Positions 59,344 to 64,000 of a stretch of DNA of 64,000 nt are shown here, one piece after another (the first letter of the stretch is position 1; each line of letters starts with the position of its first letter). Source of the stretch: Roseovarius aestuarii (GTDB taxonomy: Bacteria; Pseudomonadota; Alphaproteobacteria; Rhodobacterales; Rhodobacteraceae). A program made the position numbers and the translations under genes. Under the pieces are notes generated by a model, which saw nothing but the letters and a program-made list of their open reading frames with translations, was not told where the DNA came from and made no database searches. The stretch is from assembly GCF_019966515.1 (NCBI RefSeq), contig NZ_JAIMIB010000008.1:62001-126000 (forward strand), written 5' to 3'.

Positions 59344-60045
59344 TTATCGCAGCGGCAACGGCTGGTTCAGCGTGATCGCGTCGGGCGTGATCAGCGTGTC
59401 ATAGGCGATGCATTCCACACCCGCTTCAAGCGCGGTGGCAAAAGCAGCCGCATAGGCCGGGTCAATATCCGCAGCGATGCCGACCGAGGTGCAGTCGGTG
59501 CGTTGCACCAGGTAAAACAAGATGGCGCGGTGGCCTTGACGCGCCATCTCGGCCAATTCACCGACATGCTTGGTGCCGCGCGCCGTCACGCTGTCGGGAA
59601 ACTCAGCAAGCCCGGGCTGGCGTGACAGGGTGACGGATTTGACCTCGACATAGGCATCTGGCAAGCCCTGTTGTTGCAACAAGAAATCGATACGGCTGTT
59701 TTCCCCGTATTTCTGTTCGGGCTTGACGGTCTTGTAGTCGGCCAGTTCGGGCACGTCGCGCGCCATGATCGCCGCCCTGAGCGCACGGTTGGGCAGTGAC
59801 GTATCGACGCCGGTGAAATGGCCATTTTCATGGTCGACCAGCCGCCAGCCGTATTTCAGCTTTTTCTTCGGGTCGTCGTTCGGTTCAACCCAGATTTTGA
59901 TGCCCTCATCCTTCAGCCCCATCATCGAGCCGGGATTGGCGCAATGGGCGGTGACGTCGCGCCCGTCTTCAAGCCTTATGTCCGCCAGGAAGCGTTTGTA
60001 GCGTCGGATCAGGCGGGCGGGCACAAGAGGGGTTTGAAAGCGCAT
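59344..60045 (-). CDS. sfsA: Sugar fermentation stimulation protein / DNA nuclease SfsA
   Basis: 233 aa from the ATG at 60045. The family blocks are RRYKRFLADIRLEDG, THxNPG-like HCANPGSMMG, NSRIDFLLQQQG and YVEVKSVTL, which form a PD-(D/E)xK-like nuclease core. The in-frame extension to 60099 overlaps the divergent CinA-like gene's leader. SfsA proteins bind DNA; in vivo role is unclear. Confidence 0.94.
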   Translation of the reverse strand: MRFQTPLVPARLIRRYKRFLADIRLEDGRDVTAHCANPGSMMGLKDEGIKIWVEPNDDPKKKLKYGWRLVDHENGHFTGVDTSLPNRALRAAIMARDVPELADYKTVKPEQKYGENSRIDFLLQQQGLPDAYVEVKSVTLSRQPGLAEFPDSVTARGTKHVGELAEMARQGHRAILFYLVQRTDCTSVGIAADIDPAYAAAFATALEAGVECIAYDTLITPDAITLNQPLPLR

Positions 60046-60092
60046 GAATGCTTGCCTATACCGGGGGACGAACCCATTCAAGGACAGCTCTG

Positions 60093-60815
60093 ATGTCAAA
60101 CCCCACTGCCGCGATGCTTGTGATCGGCGATGAAATTCTGTCGGGCCGCACCCGCGACGCCAATATGCATTTTCTGGCTGGGGAGTTGACCAAGGTGGGG
60201 ATCGATCTGAAAGAGGTCCGCGTGGTCAGCGATGACGGTGATGCTATCGTGGCGGCGGTGCAGGCGCTGAGCGTGGCCTATGATACAGTGTTCACCTCGG
60301 GCGGGATCGGGCCGACCCATGACGACATCACAGCCGACAATGTGGCGCGGGCTTTTGATGTGCATATTGATGTGCGCGAGGATGCGCGCGCGTTACTGGC
60401 CGCACATTACGAAGCGCGCGGATGGGAGATAAACGAGGCCCGGCTGCGCATGGCGCGTATTCCTGACGGTGCTGCGCTGATCGACAACCCTGTCAGCATC
60501 GCGCCCGGGTTTACCATCGAAAACGTGCATGTGATGGCCGGGGTGCCGGCGATTTTTCAGGCCATGGTGGCGACGGTGCTGCCGACGCTGACCGGTGGCC
60601 AGCCGCTGGTATCCAGGAGCGTTGAAATCCGCCGCGGCGAGGGCGATATTGCCGGGCCACTGGCGGAGCTGGCGGGGCGATATCCGGACCTGTCGATCGG
60701 CTCTTACCCGTTTCAGCGTGATGGCGTCTTTGGTGCGAATATCGTGATCCGGGGCAGCGACGGCGCGCAGGTCACCGCGGCGATGACCGAATTAGAGGCG
60801 GTATTCCCATCATGA
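60093..60815 (+). CDS. CinA-like molybdopterin-binding domain protein
   Basis: 240 aa from the ATG at 60093 with AAGGACAG upstream. AAMLVIGDEILSGRTRDANMHFL, then TSGGIGPTHDDITADNVARAF and AGVPAIFQAMVATVLP are the MoCF/MoeA-fold blocks of the CinA N-terminal domain; the C-terminal amidase domain of full CinA is missing. It is related to nucleotide-metabolite repair pyrophosphatases (family knowledge). It overlaps the GNAT gene by 4 bp. Confidence 0.9.
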   Translation: MSNPTAAMLVIGDEILSGRTRDANMHFLAGELTKVGIDLKEVRVVSDDGDAIVAAVQALSVAYDTVFTSGGIGPTHDDITADNVARAFDVHIDVREDARALLAAHYEARGWEINEARLRMARIPDGAALIDNPVSIAPGFTIENVHVMAGVPAIFQAMVATVLPTLTGGQPLVSRSVEIRRGEGDIAGPLAELAGRYPDLSIGSYPFQRDGVFGANIVIRGSDGAQVTAAMTELEAVFPS

Positions 60816-61531
60816 TGCCCGGAGTGCAGCATCTTTATTCGGTGATCGAAGGTACCTGGCCTGCTGCGGCTGTATCGCAGGTGGGGCCTTGGACAATCCG
60901 TGACGGGCAGGGCGGCGGGCAAAGGGTTTCGGCGGCGACCACGGCAACCGAGGTCTTTTTGCACGATCTGCCCGATGCCGAAGCGGCCATGCGCCGTTTG
61001 GGGCAGCCTCAGCTTTTCATGATCCGTGATGGCGATGCCGATCTGGATGCGGTGCTCGAAGCGGCAGGCTATCCGATTGTCGACCCGGTGAATATCTACG
61101 TGGCACCCCTGACCGAGTTGATGGCCGAACGCCCGCCGAAGGTCACCACCTTCGCAATCTGGGAACCGCTTGAGATCATGCGTGATATCTGGGCGGCGGG
61201 CGGCATCGGCCCCGAAAGGATCGAGGTGATGGCGCGCGTCAAGGGCCCCAAAACCGGCCTGTTCGGGCGGTCGAACAACCGCCCCGCCGCTGCCGGCTTC
61301 GTGGCTGTTTTCGAGCGCATCGCGATGGTGCATGCTCTGGAAGTGCTCGAACGGCACCGGCGCGAGGGCATGGGCTGTCACATGATGCGGCAGGCGGCTT
61401 TCTGGGCGGCAGAGCAGGGGGCCACGCATATGTCGGTGATTTGCACACAGGCCAATGCGGCGGCCAACGCGCTCTATTCTTCCCTCGGGCTGACGCTTGT
61501 GGGACAATATCACTACCGCCGCAAAGGATGA
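60812..61531 (+). CDS. GNAT-family N-acetyltransferase
   Basis: 239 aa. The acetyl-CoA site is in the RREGMGCHMMRQAAFWAAEQG block near residue 185, of Q/RxxGxG/A type, with VICTQANAAANALYSSLGLTLVGQYHYRRKG as the final GNAT motif. The N-terminal half is a more variable substrate domain. The start ATG overlaps the CinA-like gene stop, and its own stop overlaps the SD area of the AhpD-like gene. The substrate is unknown. Confidence 0.9.
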   Translation: MMPGVQHLYSVIEGTWPAAAVSQVGPWTIRDGQGGGQRVSAATTATEVFLHDLPDAEAAMRRLGQPQLFMIRDGDADLDAVLEAAGYPIVDPVNIYVAPLTELMAERPPKVTTFAIWEPLEIMRDIWAAGGIGPERIEVMARVKGPKTGLFGRSNNRPAAAGFVAVFERIAMVHALEVLERHRREGMGCHMMRQAAFWAAEQGATHMSVICTQANAAANALYSSLGLTLVGQYHYRRKG

Positions 61532-61536
61532 CGATC

Positions 61537-62109
61537 ATGACCAGTTCAGACCAGCCCACCGCACTCGATCTTCCGATGGTCGATCCGCTGCCGGAGGCGA
61601 CGCAGAAATATTTCGATATCTGTCAGAACAAGCTGGGTATGATCCCCAATGTCCTGAAAGCGCATGCGTTCGATATTGAAAAACTGAATGCTTTTACAGC
61701 GCTCTATAACGATCTGATGCTGGGCGACAGCGGATTGAGCAAGCTGGAACGCGAGATGATCGCTGTGGTCGTCAGCTCGATCAATCGCTGCTGGTATTGC
61801 CAGGTGGCCCACGGCGCGGCAGTGCGGCAGCTTTCGGGCGATCCGGCACTGGGCGAGGCGATGGTGATGAATTACCGCGTCGCACCGCTGGATGCGCGAC
61901 AGCGGGCGATGCTGGATTTCGCTGCCAAGATCACGAAAGAAAGTGCTGCCATCGAAGAAGAAGACCGCGCTGCATTGCGCGATGTTGGTTTTAGCGACCG
62001 GGATATCTGGGACATCGCCAATGTGACCGGGTTCTTCAACATGTCGAACCGGGTGGCCAGCGCCACGGGCATGGTGCCCAATGCCGATTACCACGCGCAG
62101 GCTCGCTGA
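61537..62109 (+). CDS. AhpD/carboxymuconolactone decarboxylase-family peroxidase-related protein
   Basis: 190 aa from the ATG at 61537 (AAAGGA upstream; an ATG at 61528 is an alternative). The redox motif is CWYCQVAHG (CxxC-x3-His) near residue 87, at the start of a helix as in AhpD. LSKLEREMIAVVVSSIN precedes it. It probably reduces peroxides with a thiol or lipoyl partner. It sits in the same rightward run as the CinA-like and GNAT genes. Confidence 0.9.
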   Translation: MTSSDQPTALDLPMVDPLPEATQKYFDICQNKLGMIPNVLKAHAFDIEKLNAFTALYNDLMLGDSGLSKLEREMIAVVVSSINRCWYCQVAHGAAVRQLSGDPALGEAMVMNYRVAPLDARQRAMLDFAAKITKESAAIEEEDRAALRDVGFSDRDIWDIANVTGFFNMSNRVASATGMVPNADYHAQAR

Positions 62110-62114
62110 ACGCG

Positions 62115-63047
62115 ATGCGATGCTGGCTGATCCCCATGGCCTGTGCGGCCTTGTTGACCGGGCCCGCCCGTGCCCTTGATCTGACCCTGCCGGGCAATGC
62201 CACCCAAAGTGTAGACGTGTTGCGTGCTGCTGATAGTTACATGCTGCCGGTCGGCCCCTTCGCGGACGGCACCTTGCCGGTGATAGGGGTCGAGGGGCGC
62301 GTGCATCAGCAGGCCTGGCGGATCGACCAGACCGGGATGACGACGCTGCAGCTGATCCGCCCGTTTCGTGACGAGTTGACACGGGCGGGCTATGAAATTC
62401 TGTTGGATTGCAGCGGGCAGGAATGCGGCGGCTTTGATTTCCGCTTCAACACAAAGGTGCTGCCGGCGCCGGATATGTATGTCGATCTGTTTGATTTCCG
62501 GTTTCTATCCGCCCGCAAAGCTGGAGCTGCGGGCAATGTCGTCTCGGTGATTGTTTCTCAGGCGGGCGGTGCCGGATATGTACAGATGATCCAGGTGACT
62601 GCGAATGGCGACACGGATGACCTGCGTGTGACGGCGGCGACGTCGTCGACAGAACCCGCTCAGGAAAACCTGCCGCTGATAGGCGCATTGGTCGAACAGG
62701 GGCATGTCATTCTGAGGGATCTGGATTTCGGCACGGGGTCGTCCGCCTTGGGGCCGGGGCCGCATGGCACGCTCGAGGCGTTGGCGGGATATCTTCTGGC
62801 CGATAAAAAACGGCGGATCGCGTTGGTGGGCCACACCGATCGCGTGGGTACGCTGGAAGACAACATTACCCTGTCGCGGCGGCGGGCAAATTCGGTGCTG
62901 GAGCGTCTGGCGGGCGAACACGATGTGCCGCGCGCCCAGCTTGAAGCGAATGGCGTCGGTTATCTTTCCCCGATTGCACCCAACCAGACCGCCGAGGGGC
63001 GCGAGGCCAACCGGCGCGTCGAAGCGATTTTGCTGAGTACGGAATAG
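62115..63047 (+). CDS. OmpA-family peptidoglycan-binding outer-membrane protein
   Basis: 310 aa. A signal peptide (RCWLIPMACAALLTGPARA) is followed by a 170-residue N-terminal domain without a clear barrel, then the OmpA C-terminal domain: LDFGTGSSALGPGPHGTLEALAGYL, HTDRVGTLEDNITLSRRRANSVLE and GREANRRVEAIL. The domain binds diaminopimelate in peptidoglycan. Its start is 5 bp after the AhpD-like gene stop. Confidence 0.92.
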   Translation: MRCWLIPMACAALLTGPARALDLTLPGNATQSVDVLRAADSYMLPVGPFADGTLPVIGVEGRVHQQAWRIDQTGMTTLQLIRPFRDELTRAGYEILLDCSGQECGGFDFRFNTKVLPAPDMYVDLFDFRFLSARKAGAAGNVVSVIVSQAGGAGYVQMIQVTANGDTDDLRVTAATSSTEPAQENLPLIGALVEQGHVILRDLDFGTGSSALGPGPHGTLEALAGYLLADKKRRIALVGHTDRVGTLEDNITLSRRRANSVLERLAGEHDVPRAQLEANGVGYLSPIAPNQTAEGREANRRVEAILLSTE

Positions 63048-63119
63048 CTTCCGAATCCTTTGGCATCGGCGAAAAACTCCTATATGGAGGCGCATCTGAA
63101 CCCTGAAAGCCGCGCCGAG

Positions 63120-64000
63120 ATGACCGACAACACCGCCCCCATCACCCAGGATGTCCTGACCATCCCCCGGAAATTGCCGGGGGGACCGGTCAATCTTGTG
63201 GGTCTGACCCGTGATGCGCTGCGCGATCTGCTGATCGAAAACGGAACGCCCGAGAAACAGGCCAAGATGCGTGTCGGCCAGATCTGGCAGTGGATTTACC
63301 AGTGGGGCGTGCGCGATTTTCACGCCATGACCAATCTGGCCAAGACCTACCGCGCCGAACTGGCCGAGAAATTCGTCATCGAAACGCCCGAGATGGTCGA
63401 CAAACAGATCAGCGCAGATGGCACGCGCAAATATCTCGTACGGATCGCTGGGGGGCACGAGGTCGAGGTGGTTTACATCCCCGAAGAGACGCGCGGGACA
63501 CTGTGCATCAGCTCTCAGGTTGGCTGCACGCTGACCTGTTCCTTCTGCCATACCGGTACGCAGAAACTGGTGCGTAATCTGACGGCCGGAGAAATCGTTG
63601 GCCAGATCATGATGGCACGTGATGATCTGGGCGAGTGGCCGGAACCCGGCACCCGCAAGGATGAAACCCGACTGCTGAGCAACATCGTACTGATGGGCAT
63701 GGGCGAGCCCTTGTACAATTTCGACAATGTGCGCGACGCAATGAAGATCGCGATGGATGGCGAGGGAATTTCGCTGAGCCGTCGGCGGATCACGCTTTCC
63801 ACCTCGGGCGTGGTGCCCGAGATTGCCAAGACAGCGGAAGAGATAGGCTGTTTGCTGGCGGTTAGCTTTCACGCGACCACCGACGCGGTGCGCGACAAGC
63901 TGGTGCCGATCAACAAGAAATGGAACATCGAGACGCTTCTGGGGGCGCTGCGCGAGTATCCGCGCCTCAGTAACTCCGAGCGTATCACCTTTGAATATGT
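63120..64000 (+). CDS. rlmN: 23S rRNA (adenine2503-C2)-methyltransferase RlmN (3' end off window)
   Basis: About 293 codons are visible before the window edge. The radical-SAM motif [11 protein letters not shown] (CxxxCxxC) is near residue 140, followed by [13 protein letters not shown] and [12 protein letters not shown]. RlmN methylates C2 of A2503 in 23S rRNA and some tRNAs. The start at 63120 (MTDNTAP) is preferred; an in-frame ATG at 63084 would add 12 residues. Two cysteines of the methylation mechanism lie beyond or near the edge and cannot be checked. Confidence 0.95.
   Translation, partial: MTDNTAPITQDVLTIPRKLPGGPVNLVGLTRDALRDLLIENGTPEKQAKMRVGQIWQWIYQWGVRDFHAMTNLAKTYRAELAEKFVIETPEMVDKQISADGTRKYLVRIAGGHEVEVVYIPEETRGTLCISSQVGCTLTCSFCHTGTQKLVRNLTAGEIVGQIMMARDDLGEWPEPGTRKDETRLLSNIVLMGMGEPLYNFDNVRDAMKIAMDGEGISLSRRRITLSTSGVVPEIAKTAEEIGCLLAVSFHATTDAVRDKLVPINKKWNIETLLGALREYPRLSNSERITFEY

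Noticed and set aside
62505..63872. 455-aa minus-strand ORF opposite the OmpA-family gene and rlmN
   Set aside because: The plus strand carries intact OmpA and radical-SAM motifs; the minus ORF resembles no family.

Overview
The window is about 64 kb of high-GC, densely coded chromosome from a marine-type alphaproteobacterium, most likely a member of the Rhodobacteraceae/Roseobacter group. The evidence is the ChvI-ChvG two-component pair next to hprK-rapZ-EIIA-HPr and divergent from the ATP-type pckA, a DUF1127 gene followed by CcsR/'cuckoo'-type small-RNA hairpins, an IalB-family protein, a MoxR-DUF58-BatA-DUF4159 operon and an RTX matrixin. No tRNA, rRNA, CRISPR, insertion sequence or prophage was seen. 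Two genes run off the ends: a histidine kinase at the left and rlmN at the right.

Layout. 1-3 kb: a sensor kinase (partial) and a RES/Xre toxin-antitoxin pair. 3.2-8.6 kb: a leftward operon chvI-chvG-hprK-rapZ-EIIA(Man)-HPr-acyltransferase, an envelope-stress and nitrogen/carbon-type PTS signalling chain with no sugar permease; pckA is divergent from it across a 356-bp region with repeats. 10.6-20 kb: a polyamine-type ABC importer with a Tat-exported binding protein and an SDR, a LuxR-type regulator and a fused 5-oxoprolinase/hydantoinase. 20-24.4 kb: a DUF442 protein, a divergent DgoK-like protein, a CreBC-like two-component pair with a small upstream ORF, and Mrp/ApbC. 24.4-26.8 kb: the most unusual stretch, with a candidate PhaR-type operator, a DUF1127 gene with a tandem sRNA hairpin array, and, convergent to it, a cobalamin riboswitch controlling a single 87-aa protein of unknown function. 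Next come a DsbA-like thioredoxin and a complex-I-type zinc-finger protein.

26.8-38.1 kb: an unaccompanied ABC ATPase, DUF1203, a NaChBac-type sodium channel, a hydroxypyruvate-isomerase-like/SDR/DUF1285 operon, and the four-gene MoxR/BatA-type operon. 38.3-44.4 kb: a 910-aa RTX metalloprotease divergent from a dCache-PAS histidine kinase with its FixJ-like regulator. 44.7-53 kb: a fatty-acid beta-oxidation operon (two acyl-CoA dehydrogenases, thiolase, FadB/J-type protein, with a cupin, a GST and a small RHH-like protein) headed by a MerR regulator with TGACGT repeats upstream.

53.3-64 kb: an ArsR-SRPBCC-YCII operon, ribH under an FMN riboswitch, an EF-hand protein, an AnsA-type asparaginase, an IalB protein, an outer-membrane barrel protein, map, sfsA, and a rightward run of CinA-like protein, GNAT, AhpD-like protein, OmpA-family protein and rlmN. 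All functional calls rest on reading motifs in the translated sequence; no database search was run.
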